Assembly: GCA_965231765.1 (NCBI GenBank) | Contig: OZ246887.1 | Coordinates: 4,154,001-4,218,000, forward strand | Direction: 5' to 3' | Length of the DNA: 64,000 nt | Origin: JAAXHF01 sp963665955 | Lineage (GTDB): Bacteria; Desulfobacterota; Binatia; Bin18 | Part shown: positions 26,529 to 36,110 of the stretch, in pieces | Layout: every line of letters starts with the position of its first letter | Numbering within the stretch: the stretch's first letter is position 1 | Position numbers and translations under genes: made by a program | The notes under the pieces: model-generated | What the model saw: only the letters and a program-made list of their open reading frames with translations | What the model was told of the DNA's origin: nothing | Databases searched by the model: none

Positions 26529-27232
26529 GTGACGCCTCCCGTGGCTTGAGTCTCGGTGACAGAGCTGGTGCTGACTAAGACGCCTTTATCCAAACGGAAA
26601 ATCTGGTCAACATATTCCTCTGCGCGTGGATCGTGAGTGACCATCACAATCGTCTTCTGAAACTCGTTTTTGAGTCGGCGCAACAGGTGCAAGATGGCGT
26701 CGGCATTCTGGGCGTCAAGGTCACCGGTTGGTTCATCGGCCACGATCAGCTCGGGATCAGTGACCAGCGCGCGGGCAATTGCCACCCGCTGCTGTTCTCC
26801 GCCTGACAGCTGGTTTGGTAAATGGCTGTTCCGATCGGGCAAGCCGACGACGCTAAGCGCCGTCTCAACATGCTGGCGGCGTTCGGCCTTAGACAGGCTG
26901 GTGAGTAAGAGCGGCACTTCAACGTTTTCTGTCGCAGTCAGTACCGGGATTAAATTATAAAACTGAAAAATAAAGCCAACATGAATCGCTCGCCAGGCTG
27001 CCAGCTGATCCTCACTCAAGCCATTGAGGACAAACGTGTCGGCTTTTAGGGTTCCAGCAGACGGCTGGTCAAGACCGGCGATTAGATTGAGCAAGGTAGA
27101 CTTGCCTGAACCTGAGGGTCCCATCAGGGCCACAAACGTACCACTCGTGATCTGCAAACTGACGTCTGCTAGGGCGTGAATCTCTTCTGCTCCGCGACGA
27201 TAGACGCGTGAAATCTGGCTGAGTTTGAGCAT
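26525..27232 (-). CDS. MacB/LolD-type ABC transporter ATPase
   Basis: A 235-residue ATPase, first gene of the efflux operon. Walker A GPSGSGKST is at residues 38-46, signature LSGGEQQRVAIARAL, Walker B ELIVADEPTGDLD and the switch His in MVTHDPR. The VADEPTGDLD string is characteristic of the MacB/LolD/FtsE class that works with FtsX-like permeases. It is transcribed divergently from the large regulator at 27350 with about 120 bases between start codons, so both are probably controlled from the same spacer. Confidence 0.94.
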   Translation of the reverse strand: MLKLSQISRVYRRGAEEIHALADVSLQITSGTFVALMGPSGSGKSTLLNLIAGLDQPSAGTLKADTFVLNGLSEDQLAAWRAIHVGFIFQFYNLIPVLTATENVEVPLLLTSLSKAERRQHVETALSVVGLPDRNSHLPNQLSGGEQQRVAIARALVTDPELIVADEPTGDLDAQNADAILHLLRRLKNEFQKTIVMVTHDPRAEEYVDQIFRLDKGVLVSTSSVTETQATGGVT

Positions 27233-27453
27233 CGTTTTCTTCTCCTACGCACTATGCTGCCGAAGATGGATACGGAGGAAAAGCCGACATTTGTCCAATT
27301 TGCGTTAGAGATGCGTTATATTTGTGTTCAACTTTGCTACACTCGTCGCATGTCATCGGCACAGTGCCTTGTCTTTCCCCCTTTTCGTCTCGACTTGTCG
27401 AATGCCTGCTTATGGGAGGGGGAGCAGGAAATCCGGCTACGTCCCAAGACCTT
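27169..27453. repeat. Right copy of direct repeat; intact divergent start region
   Basis: Contains the first codons of the ABC ATPase (minus), the spacer, and the first 34 codons of the regulator (plus). It is duplicated in decayed form at 22663-22940, in the same orientation, 4.5 kb away. The spacer 27233-27349 must hold both promoters. A segment around 27313-27349 is the most conserved between copies and is the best place to look for operators; I see no clear -35/-10 pair. Confidence 0.85.
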
Positions 27454-30355
27454 TGCGGTCTTGCGTTACCTCGTTGAGCATCCAGGGCGAGTAGTCAGCA
27501 AAGCGGAACTCCTTCAAGCCGTGTGGGCCGAGACTGCTGTGAGCGATGGCGTGCTCAGAGGCTGCATCAGCGAACTGCGCAAGGCGCTGCATGATTCAGC
27601 CCAGACGCCTCGCTTCCTTGAAACGATCCCGCGCTGGGGCTGGCGCTTTATTGAAAAAATACGTGTCTCAGATCACATGAAGTCCGGCCCCGAATCCTTG
27701 CCGCCTGGCTATGCTTTCCCAGTGATAGTCGGACGAGAGGCAGAGTTGCGACAACTCTACGCCTGGTTGCAGAAAGCCCGCCGAGGAGAACGGCAGACCG
27801 TTTTTGTCACTGGCGAGCCAGGCATTGGCAAGACGACGGTCGTGGAAGCCTTTGTGGACAGTCTACGGGCCGATACCGACGTGTGGCTTGCCCGAGGCCA
27901 GTGTTTTGAGCAGTATGGAGTCGGCGAAGCGTATCTCCCTATTCTGGATGCCGTGGGACGCTTGTGTCGTGAGCCAGGCCATACGTCGCTCATCAGCCTA
28001 CTCGACCGATATGCACCAAACTGGCTGGTACAGCTGCCGTGGCTGATTAATGAGTCTGGGCTTGAAACACTCCAACAGAAAATCCAGGGAACCACACCTG
28101 AGCGTATGCTGCGCGAGCTAGCCGAGTTCGTCGAAGCGTTGGCGCAAGACGTAACGCTCGTCCTGGTGCTGGAAGATCTGCATTGGAGTGACTATGCGAC
28201 ATTAGATGCTTTGTCATTTTTGGCCCAGCGAAGAGAGCCTGCACGGGTCTTTGTGATCGGCACGTATCGGCCAGTCGAGATAGAGGATCGCGGCCACCCA
28301 TTGAAAGGCATGAAGCAGGAATTGCAACTGCACCGGCAGTGCGCAGATCTCCCACTCGGGTTACTGACCCAAGCGGCTGCGACGGAATATCTTGCCACCC
28401 GGCTGCCAGATCACAGACTGATCAATCGCTTAGGACAGGGCTTGTACCAGCGGACGGAGGGGAATCCATTATTCATGCTGAATGTTGTCGATGCCTGGGC
28501 AGAGCAGGGGAGCCTAACCCAATTAGACCGTGCGGAAAAAGAAGGGGAATTGCCGAATTTGGAAAGCACGGTCGAGGAACTGCTCGGCGGAGTCCCAGAC
28601 AACCTGCGCCAGATGATTGAAAAACAGATTGATCGACTCAGTCGGCAAGAGCGGCAAATCCTGGAGGTTGCCAGTCTAGCGGGTATGGAATTCTGTGCGG
28701 CAGCGGTCGCAGCAGGCTTAGAGACAGCACTGGTACAGGTTGAACGGCGATGTGCTCAGCTGGCTCGGCGTGGGCAGTTTGTGTGCTCAATCGGTCAGGA
28801 AGAGTGGCCGGACGGAACGCTGTCTGAGCGCTATGTCTTCCGTCATGCCTTGTACCAACAGGTCTGGTCCGAGCGGGTGCCGACGGGCTGGCGGATGCAA
28901 CTTCACCGCCAGATCGGAGAACGCAAAGAACGCGGCTATGGGTCGCAGGCTGGCGACAGAGCCGCCGAACTCGCAGTGCATTTTGAGGACGGGCGAGACA
29001 GAGAGCGTGCCCTCGTCTACCTCAAGCATGCGGCGGATAAGGCAGTAAAACAGTCGGCCCATCATGAAGCGATTCGCCACCTGACCAAAGGGCTGGAGCT
29101 GATCCAGACACTACCAAGTACACCGGAGCAGGCGCGGCAAGAGCTGGATGTGCAGATTACTCTAGGTGTGGCATTGATTGCGGTCAAAGGTTATGCCGCT
29201 GTGGAAGTGGAACAGGCATTTACCCGGGCGCTCGAATTGTGTCGCCACATCGGAGAGACCCCACAGATCGTACCTGCGCTGAGTGGACTGCTCGGGGTTG
29301 CGTTGATGCAAGCCAAGGTTGCTGAGGCGCATGCATTGAGTGTGCAATGTTTGCGTATCGCCCAGCGGGTGCAGGAGCCAAAACTGCTGTGTGAGGCACA
29401 TGCAACACTCGGGGTGACTTCCTTTATCCAAGGGGCGTTCGGTGACGCACGGAATCATCTGAAACAGGGGATGCGCTACTACGACCCGCTGCACTACCGT
29501 GCCCAAGCGGTCTTACATGACCCGAGGATTACTTACGAGTCGTACCAGGCCTGGACGCTGTGGTCACTCGGCTATCCGGACCAGGCGATCACAAAAATGC
29601 AGGACACGTTAGAGCTGGCCCAGCGTCTATCACAACCGCACGGAGTGGCGTATGCCTCGCATTTTGCCGCCCTCCTGTACCTCTTGCAGGGAGAGAAACA
29701 GCTGGTCCAAGATCTCGCTGACCGACTGGTTGCCCTCGCTGATGAGCACACGTTTCCAATGTGGCTTGCCTGGGGCACATTTTATCATGGCTGGGTATTG
29801 GCCGAACAGGAGCAATGGGCAGACGGGATTGCTTGCATGCGCCGCAGTCAGGCTGCGAACCAGACTATGCGGGCTGAATCAGGCCACCCCTATCGACAGG
29901 GTGTGTTAGCCCGAGCCTACGCGCAGAGTGGGCAAGTGGAAGAGGGCCTTGCGCTCGTGCATGCGGCGCTGACGGCAGCCCAGGGCAGTGGCGAATATTT
30001 TTATGAGGCAGAGCTCTACCGGCTCAAGGGAGAAGTGATCCTCGATGCAGAATGCGGGATGATGAGTGCAGAAGGGAAGAGGAAATCTCTGAAAGGAAAA
30101 GGAAACAAGGCGAGATCAGTTCCGTATTTTTTTGACGCGGACACCTGTTTTCAACAGGCACTCGAAATCTCTCGGCGTCAAAACGCCCGCTCGCTAGAAC
30201 TTCGGGCCGCGCTGAGCTTGAGTCGCCTGCGGCAGAAACAGGGGCAGAGAAAAAAAGCGCATCAAGTCCTGAGCGAAGTATGCAGCTGGTTTAGCGAAGG
30301 CTTTGGCACTAGAGATCTGAGAGATGCCAAAGGGCTTCTTGAAGAGTTGGCTTGA
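27350..30355 (+). CDS. Winged-helix / AAA-ATPase / TPR transcriptional regulator
   Basis: A 1001-residue three-part regulator. Residues 1-105 are an OmpR-type winged helix (LRPKTFAVLRYLVEHPGRVV, then ETIPRWGWRF). An AAA/STAND ATPase follows, with Walker A GEPGIGKTTV near 155 and Walker B VLVLEDLHWSD near 272. The C-terminal 550 residues are helical TPR-like repeats (QLDVQITLGVALIAVKGYAA and others). Such proteins couple ligand sensing to DNA binding. The start at 27350 begins the winged helix; an in-frame ATG at 27254 would add 32 residues from the spacer. It likely controls the divergent efflux operon. Near residue 900 a basic, low-complexity insert (CGMMSAEGKRKSLKGKGNK) looks like a captured repeat. 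Confidence 0.9.
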   Translation: MSSAQCLVFPPFRLDLSNACLWEGEQEIRLRPKTFAVLRYLVEHPGRVVSKAELLQAVWAETAVSDGVLRGCISELRKALHDSAQTPRFLETIPRWGWRFIEKIRVSDHMKSGPESLPPGYAFPVIVGREAELRQLYAWLQKARRGERQTVFVTGEPGIGKTTVVEAFVDSLRADTDVWLARGQCFEQYGVGEAYLPILDAVGRLCREPGHTSLISLLDRYAPNWLVQLPWLINESGLETLQQKIQGTTPERMLRELAEFVEALAQDVTLVLVLEDLHWSDYATLDALSFLAQRREPARVFVIGTYRPVEIEDRGHPLKGMKQELQLHRQCADLPLGLLTQAAATEYLATRLPDHRLINRLGQGLYQRTEGNPLFMLNVVDAWAEQGSLTQLDRAEKEGELPNLESTVEELLGGVPDNLRQMIEKQIDRLSRQERQILEVASLAGMEFCAAAVAAGLETALVQVERRCAQLARRGQFVCSIGQEEWPDGTLSERYVFRHALYQQVWSERVPTGWRMQLHRQIGERKERGYGSQAGDRAAELAVHFEDGRDRERALVYLKHAADKAVKQSAHHEAIRHLTKGLELIQTLPSTPEQARQELDVQITLGVALIAVKGYAAVEVEQAFTRALELCRHIGETPQIVPALSGLLGVALMQAKVAEAHALSVQCLRIAQRVQEPKLLCEAHATLGVTSFIQGAFGDARNHLKQGMRYYDPLHYRAQAVLHDPRITYESYQAWTLWSLGYPDQAITKMQDTLELAQRLSQPHGVAYASHFAALLYLLQGEKQLVQDLADRLVALADEHTFPMWLAWGTFYHGWVLAEQEQWADGIACMRRSQAANQTMRAESGHPYRQGVLARAYAQSGQVEEGLALVHAALTAAQGSGEYFYEAELYRLKGEVILDAECGMMSAEGKRKSLKGKGNKARSVPYFFDADTCFQQALEISRRQNARSLELRAALSLSRLRQKQGQRKKAHQVLSEVCSWFSEGFGTRDLRDAKGLLEELA

Positions 30356-30370
30356 CACTTCCCTTGCTAA

Positions 30371-30441
30371 ACGTAGGGTGGAGCCCGCCCTACCAGCGCT
30401 GATAGCAGTGAGGCAGGGTTCACGGTGGGTCATAACCCACC
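30371..30441. repeat. Two extragenic hairpins between convergent genes
   Basis: GTAGGG (30373-30378) pairs with CCCTAC (30388-30393), and GGTGGGT (30424-30430) pairs perfectly with ACCCACC (30435-30441) around a CATA loop. They lie between the regulator stop and the convergent aminopeptidase stop and resemble dispersed GTAGGGTGGG-type palindromes. Either may end transcription in both directions, but no T-run follows. Confidence 0.5.
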
Positions 30442-30471
30442 CACAACTGGCGGGCGACTGCTCGTTTTTTG

Positions 30472-33036
30472 CTACGGTGTCCATTCAAAATAATTACGTA
30501 AATTTTCCGACTCACGCTGCTGACACGCCACTGCAATACGTAGCTTCTCTAAATGCTGCTGCATCATTTTTTCGCCTTGTTTGACAGGATGCGCAGTGAA
30601 GAATGCACTGGCCTCAGCTTCGAGTGCTGGGGTGACTAAGCTGGTAATGCCTTCACACATGCGAGGCACGGCGCTGTCCGGATACTGGCGCACCATCTCG
30701 TCCCAGTTGGCCTGTAAAAATTTCCAGGCGCGTTCACGTTGGGCGGTATTGAGCAGCAGGAGACGCATAAAGAACGGCGCATTCTGGGTGCGCACCTCAC
30801 CATTCAGAGTCAGCGCTAACGCCTTGTCAAATAACTCTGAGGGTTGAAATGAGGCCAGCGCAAACAGATAGCGGATTTCTTCCTGCGGGGTCTGAGCGGT
30901 TTTAAAGTTGGTATAAAATTCGTCGTACTGAGCGGCATCCCCGCTGTGGGCCAAAATCGATACCAACGCTGGCACTAAGTTACGATCGACAGATGCACTG
31001 TTGGTTTTATACTCGGCGTACCGAGCACGGGCTTCTGCTTGGATCGCAGCGTCATTGCCCAGCGTACCGAGCGCGCCAAGTAATTCTCCACGCAGCTGAC
31101 CCACCAAGTCATTCTCTCCGTCCGTAGACTCCCAGCCCAAGCGTTGGGTGATCGGGCCGAGGAGGCTGTGAACACGGGCTTGCAGAGCCGGGCGTTGAGA
31201 CGGGTCAAGGGCCCGGTACAGATAATGCAACGAACCCAGGATGGCGCTCCAGACATTATGATCTGTCTCATCTTCAAATAAGAGCAGCAGATCGAGGTAG
31301 TCGGTAAGCGGCGTCAGACCGGCCAAGGAAGACGCCCAGGTATCGTTGATCAGGTTAAAACGCTCAATCGCTGACAGCTTGTCTTGGACGTTGGTCGTGA
31401 GGCGGGCGAGCAGATCCGAGTCATAGCGCACGCGGTAAAAACCATGCCCACCCGAGTTGATCACCACCCAATCAGGCGCGGCAGGGAGTTCCAAGCGCAC
31501 TTCACCGTCTGCGAGCAGGGCCGTTTGGGTGGTCAGCGTGCCGTCGGTACTGGCGCGGACAAACAGGGGCACCTGCCAGCGCCGGGTCGCGTCGGCTTCG
31601 TTGGGGAGATACTGAAAAACTTGTTGTGATAAGACCAGGGTGTTTTGCTCAGTCCGGACACTGATCAACGGATACCCCGGCTGAAATACCCACGAGTCCA
31701 TCAGGGTGCGGACCGGCTGCTGGGCAGATTCTTCAATCGCGTCCCACAGATCGGTGGTCTCGGCGCAGTCGTACTCATGCTTTTTGAGGTAATTGCTGAT
31801 ACCGGCTCGGAATGTCTCTGGGCTGAGGTATTGCTCCAGCATCCGTAGGACCGCCGCGCCCTTTTCGTAGGTCAGAATATCAAACATGCCGGCGGCTTCG
31901 TCTGGATGGTGGACTGGAAACTCAATCGGCCGCGTGCTCTGCAATCCGTCCACCTGGAGGGCGGCCGCTCGTGACACGGCAAAACTCGTCCAGCGTTGCC
32001 ACTCCGGTTTCCAGGCGTCTACGGCCATGAGTTCCATAAACGTGGCAAAGGCTTCATTCAGCCACAAGCCATTCCACCATCGCATAGTCACCAGATCGCC
32101 AAACCACATATGGGCGTTTTCGTGCGAGACGACGTCAGCGACCCGTTCCAATTCACTCCGGGCGGCTGCGTTTTCATCTACTAAGAGAGCCGTCTCACGG
32201 AACGTAATCGCTCCCAAGTTCTCCATTGCGCCCATTGCAAAATCCGGAATAGCAATCAGATCGAGCTTATCGCCTGGATATTTGTAGTTGTAATATTTGC
32301 GAAAGAAAGACAGCGAAGCTGCGCCGATGTCCTGGCTAAACTTTGCCAAATGACGCTTGCCGGGAACGGCCCAGATGCGGAGTGGCACGCCATCAACATC
32401 AATCGGATCGGTGCTCTCAAACTCGCCGACAATGAGGGCGACCAGATACGTAGACATCTTAATCGTGTCGGCAAACACGACCTCTTTTTGGTGGGTATCA
32501 GGCAAGGCCGTCTCTCGGACAACAGCGGCGTTTGAAATCGCAGTCAGGGCTTCATCAATAACCAGCGTCACGTGAAAGACGGCTTTGAGGGCGGGTTCAT
32601 CCCAACACGGAAACGCCCGTCGCGCATCGGTTGATTCAAACTGAGTTGAGGCCAGAATTTTGTCCTGGCCTTCAGCATTTGTATAGCTACTCCGATAGAA
32701 GCCGTGCAGTTTGTCGTTCAGGATGCCGCTAAACGTCAGCTGGAGTGTCCAGGCACCGGGGACCAATAGGCGTGGAAAATGCAAAACGGCTTGTTCGTTT
32801 TCTTCGTTCAGACTGACCGTGCCTTGCAGCGGCTGGCCGTCTGGACCAACAGCCGAGACGGTGTGAATAGTCAGTTCAATCGCATTTAAAACGATTTCGG
32901 TAACCGGCTGGCGAACCGTAATCGCCACTGTCTCTTCGCCGGCAAACGTAAATGCGCTGAGATCTGGAGTGAGGCGAATGTCGTAGCGTTCCGGGGCAAC
33001 CGTTTCGGGTAGCCTATAGGCGGGTGTGTCTGGCAT
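30472..33036 (-). CDS. M1 family zinc aminopeptidase
   Basis: An 854-residue aminopeptidase that removes N-terminal residues from peptides. It has the substrate-binding GAMENLGAITFRE motif, the zinc site HENAH near residue 303 followed by the third ligand in WLNEAFATFME, and the ERAP1_C-like helical domain after about 530 (WVINSGGHGFYRVRYDSDLL). It is closer to the eukaryotic-like puromycin-sensitive type than to E. coli PepN. The start at 33036 (MPDTPAYRLPETVAPERYDI) is preferred: the longer frame from 33207 would overlap the divergent clpS start. No signal peptide, so cytoplasmic. Confidence 0.93.
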   Translation of the reverse strand: MPDTPAYRLPETVAPERYDIRLTPDLSAFTFAGEETVAITVRQPVTEIVLNAIELTIHTVSAVGPDGQPLQGTVSLNEENEQAVLHFPRLLVPGAWTLQLTFSGILNDKLHGFYRSSYTNAEGQDKILASTQFESTDARRAFPCWDEPALKAVFHVTLVIDEALTAISNAAVVRETALPDTHQKEVVFADTIKMSTYLVALIVGEFESTDPIDVDGVPLRIWAVPGKRHLAKFSQDIGAASLSFFRKYYNYKYPGDKLDLIAIPDFAMGAMENLGAITFRETALLVDENAAARSELERVADVVSHENAHMWFGDLVTMRWWNGLWLNEAFATFMELMAVDAWKPEWQRWTSFAVSRAAALQVDGLQSTRPIEFPVHHPDEAAGMFDILTYEKGAAVLRMLEQYLSPETFRAGISNYLKKHEYDCAETTDLWDAIEESAQQPVRTLMDSWVFQPGYPLISVRTEQNTLVLSQQVFQYLPNEADATRRWQVPLFVRASTDGTLTTQTALLADGEVRLELPAAPDWVVINSGGHGFYRVRYDSDLLARLTTNVQDKLSAIERFNLINDTWASSLAGLTPLTDYLDLLLLFEDETDHNVWSAILGSLHYLYRALDPSQRPALQARVHSLLGPITQRLGWESTDGENDLVGQLRGELLGALGTLGNDAAIQAEARARYAEYKTNSASVDRNLVPALVSILAHSGDAAQYDEFYTNFKTAQTPQEEIRYLFALASFQPSELFDKALALTLNGEVRTQNAPFFMRLLLLNTAQRERAWKFLQANWDEMVRQYPDSAVPRMCEGITSLVTPALEAEASAFFTAHPVKQGEKMMQQHLEKLRIAVACQQRESENLRNYFEWTP

Positions 33037-33199
33037 AATGGCTCCATAACAAAAGCAGTTTGGGCAGTTCGCAGTCAGGTGATCAAGAGATACCAGAAAC
33101 CGTTTCTTCTTGCGACTCCTCTTGGCAAAGCGCTGTTTGAGCGATATGGAAAAGACACGGGGCCGGTAGAAACGTGTTCTCTGACTGAGGGAGGATGAT

Positions 33200-33523
33200 A
33201 TGGCCAACGATTACGAGAACGATAATGATCTTGATCGTGGGGTAATAACCGAAACAGAGAAAAAGACCAAAAAACCGCCACTGTATAAGGTGTTGCTGCA
33301 CAACGACGACTACACCACTATGGAGTTTGTCGTCCATGTTCTGCAGTCGGTCTTTCACCTCGATGATACAAAGGCAACCCAGGTGATGTTACACGTGCAT
33401 CGCAAAGGCATGGGCGTGGCTGGGGTGTACACCTGCGAAGTCGCCGAGACTAAGGTGGACAAGGTCCACTCACTGGCCAAGCAGTACCAGTACCCTCTCA
33501 AATGTAGTATGGAAGAAGCGTAA
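33200..33523 (+). CDS. clpS: ClpS adaptor protein
   Basis: A 107-residue N-degron adaptor that hands proteins with bulky N-terminal residues to ClpAP. After a flexible acidic tail, the core YKVLLHNDDYTTMEFVVHVL and HRKGMGVAGVYTCEVAETKV is the ClpS fold, with the substrate-pocket Asn-Asp-Asp and the His in VHRKG. GGGAGG precedes the ATG. clpA follows 91 bases later in the same direction, the conserved clpS-clpA pair. Confidence 0.97.
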   Translation: MANDYENDNDLDRGVITETEKKTKKPPLYKVLLHNDDYTTMEFVVHVLQSVFHLDDTKATQVMLHVHRKGMGVAGVYTCEVAETKVDKVHSLAKQYQYPLKCSMEEA

Positions 33524-33614
33524 TCTGAGCCACGTGGGGAGTGACTGGACAATTAACCTTATACAGGGTGTCTTCAGAGATACACAACGCCCTGAGGAAT
33601 GAGCGGAGCAGAGA

Positions 33615-35936
33615 ATGCAAATCAGTCGGGAATTTGAAATTGCCCTGACCTTGGCGATCAAAGAGGCCAGACGCCATCGCCACGAATTTCTGTGTCTTGA
33701 GCACGTCTTATATGCCCTGTCCTTTGATGAGGATGTGGCTGCCATTATCCGCAGTTGCGGTGGAGATGTGGAGCAGCTGCAGAAGGACTTGCTGAAATTC
33801 TTTGCAGAGAACATCGAATCGCTGCCCGAAGAGAGCGAAGTTGATCCGCAGCAAACCTCGGGATTTCAGCGTGTTTTGCAGCGGGCAGCCATGCATGTCC
33901 AGTCCAACGGCAAAGATCTGGTCGAGGGACGGAACTTCTTTGTGGCGCTGTTCCGCGAAGAAAACAGCCATGCCCTGTACTTTTTGCAAAAGCAGGGGAT
34001 TACTCGCCTAGACGTGTTGAATTTCATTTCGCACGGCATCTCCAAGGTCCAGACTGATGAAGAAGAACCTGCTTCCCAGCCAGATGGCGAAGGCATGGAG
34101 GAAGAGGGCGAATCCCGTCCCGCCAAAGACCCGCTCAAGGCGTTTACCGCTGATCTGGTTCAGCGAGCCAAAGATGGTGAGATTGACCCCCTGATTGGCC
34201 GTGAGGACGAAGTTGAACGTACAATCCATGTATTGTGCCGTCGGCGCAAAAATAATCCTGTCTACGTTGGTGATTCTGGGGTGGGAAAAACAGCGATTGC
34301 TGACGGACTGGCGCTCAAGATTGCCAATGGCGAGGTGCCGGAAATTCTGAAAGACGCCAAGATTTACTCCTTGGATATGGGCTCTGTTTTGGCTGGAACA
34401 AAGTTTCGCGGCCAGTTCGAGGAGCGACTCAAAGCGGTCTTGAATGCACTCCGCAAACAGCCCGAGGCGATTCTGTTTATTGATGAGATCCACACCATCG
34501 TTGGCGCGGGCGCAACCAGCGGTGGCTCAATGGACGCCTCAAATATCCTGAAACCTGCCCTGGCGTCTGGCAAGTTGCGCTGTATTGGGGCGACAACCTA
34601 CCAAGAATACCGGAGTTATTTTGAACGTGACCGCGCGCTGGCTCGGCGTTTTCAGAAGATTGAGGTCCATGAGCCGAGTGTCGAAGACGCGATCAAGATT
34701 TTGGAAGGCCTAAAATCGTATTACGAAGACCATCATGGCGTTTCCTATACACCCGACGCGATCAAAGCCGCCGCTGAGCTATCAGCTAAATATATCAATG
34801 ACCGATTCTTGCCCGACAAAGCCATCGACGTCATGGACGAGGTTGGCGCCGCGTTCAAGATCAAGCCACTCATAGAAGGCGAAGAGAAGATTATTGGTGA
34901 TATCGACATCGAAGCGGTTGTCGCAAAGATCGCTAAGATTCCGCCTCGGAGTGTGTCTGTTTCAGACAAAGAACGGCTGCAGAGTTTGGACGCTGATTTG
35001 AAGAAGGTCGTCTTTGGCCAAGATCCTGCCATTGCGGTTATCGTTCGGGCGATTCGTCTGGCCCGAGCTGGCTTGGGGCAGCCAGAAAAGCCAGTTGGAT
35101 CTTTCTTGTTTTCCGGACCGACTGGAGTCGGAAAGACGGAAGTGGCCAAACAGCTGGCCCAAACCCTGGGCCTGCAATTCCTACGCTTTGACATGAGTGA
35201 GTACATGGAGAAGCACACGGTCTCGCGTTTGATTGGTGCCCCTCCCGGATACGTCGGCTTTGATCAAGGCGGGCTGCTCACCGAAGCGATTACCCGTAAC
35301 CCGCATTCCGTCTTGCTCCTCGACGAAATTGAGAAAGCTCATCCGGATCTGTTTAATATCTTGCTGCAAGTCATGGACCACGCCACGTTGACTGACAACA
35401 ATGGCAAAAAAGCCGACTTTCGGCATGTCATCCTGATTATGACTAGCAATGCCGGGGCGCGAGAAATGGCTGCCTCTGCGATTGGTTTTGGAAATCAGTC
35501 CAACGAAGGCAAAGATCACCAAGCCATTGAAAAGCTGTTTAGCCCTGAGTTTCGCAACCGCTTAGATGGCACGGTCCACTTCCAGACCCTGCCATCCGAA
35601 GCCGTCGAGCGGGTGGTCGATAAGTTCATGCAAGAGCTGATCGATCAGCTCATAGAAAAGAACGTCAGCATCAAGCTGACTCCAGATGCCCGGCGTTACA
35701 TGGCCGAGAAAGGGTATGACAAAACCTTTGGCGCACGGCCGATGGCTCGTTTGATCCAAAGTGAGGTCAAACAAGTCTTGGCCGATGAGATTCTGTTTGG
35801 TCAGCTGCAAAACGGCGGCAAGGTCGAGATAGATCTGGGTGAAGACGGGCTGGTGTTTCAGTATGAGCCACGCGGAGCTGAGGAGCCTGTAGAAACCGCG
35901 ACACAAGAGCCGACTCCAGAAGTTGTGACGGAATAA
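33615..35936 (+). CDS. clpA: ClpA, ATPase subunit of Clp protease
   Basis: A 773-residue unfoldase (E. coli ClpA has 758). The double Clp-N repeat occupies about 1-145, followed by an acidic linker (EEEPASQPDGEGMEEEGE). The first AAA module has Walker A GDSGVGKTA near 220 and Walker B AILFIDEIHT; the second has GPTGVGKTE near 501 and VLLLDEIEKAHPD. The acidic C-terminal tail is longer than usual. It works with ClpS encoded just upstream and with ClpP, which is not in the window. Confidence 0.97.
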   Translation: MQISREFEIALTLAIKEARRHRHEFLCLEHVLYALSFDEDVAAIIRSCGGDVEQLQKDLLKFFAENIESLPEESEVDPQQTSGFQRVLQRAAMHVQSNGKDLVEGRNFFVALFREENSHALYFLQKQGITRLDVLNFISHGISKVQTDEEEPASQPDGEGMEEEGESRPAKDPLKAFTADLVQRAKDGEIDPLIGREDEVERTIHVLCRRRKNNPVYVGDSGVGKTAIADGLALKIANGEVPEILKDAKIYSLDMGSVLAGTKFRGQFEERLKAVLNALRKQPEAILFIDEIHTIVGAGATSGGSMDASNILKPALASGKLRCIGATTYQEYRSYFERDRALARRFQKIEVHEPSVEDAIKILEGLKSYYEDHHGVSYTPDAIKAAAELSAKYINDRFLPDKAIDVMDEVGAAFKIKPLIEGEEKIIGDIDIEAVVAKIAKIPPRSVSVSDKERLQSLDADLKKVVFGQDPAIAVIVRAIRLARAGLGQPEKPVGSFLFSGPTGVGKTEVAKQLAQTLGLQFLRFDMSEYMEKHTVSRLIGAPPGYVGFDQGGLLTEAITRNPHSVLLLDEIEKAHPDLFNILLQVMDHATLTDNNGKKADFRHVILIMTSNAGAREMAASAIGFGNQSNEGKDHQAIEKLFSPEFRNRLDGTVHFQTLPSEAVERVVDKFMQELIDQLIEKNVSIKLTPDARRYMAEKGYDKTFGARPMARLIQSEVKQVLADEILFGQLQNGGKVEIDLGEDGLVFQYEPRGAEEPVETATQEPTPEVVTE

Positions 35937-35972
35937 TAAGACTGGAGAATCAACAATCCGTATGCATTCTGA

Positions 35973-36000
35973 GCCCATCTCCTCTCAGGAGGGAGTGGGC
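35973..36000 (+). terminator. Hairpin after clpA
   Basis: GCCCA-T-CTCCT (35973-35983) can pair imperfectly with AGGAGGGAGTGGGC (35987-36000) around a CTC loop. It lies 37 bases after the clpA stop and before yqgE. No T-run follows, so termination is only likely, not certain. Confidence 0.35.
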
Positions 36001-36110
36001 CTGCCTCTCATCTTCTGAACTATTCTCGCCGTATCCTGCCCCACCTTGCCTCCTTGGCTCTGCCGTTGTACGTAAACGTCTCAGATGACGCAGCGGTTCT
36101 TTGGTAAGAG

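Noticed and set aside
27254..27349. Earlier in-frame ATG of the regulator adding 32 residues, partly conserved in the decayed copy
   Set aside because: The winged helix begins at 27350 in both copies and the added part is the divergent spacer; conservation is better explained by regulatory DNA or recent duplication.
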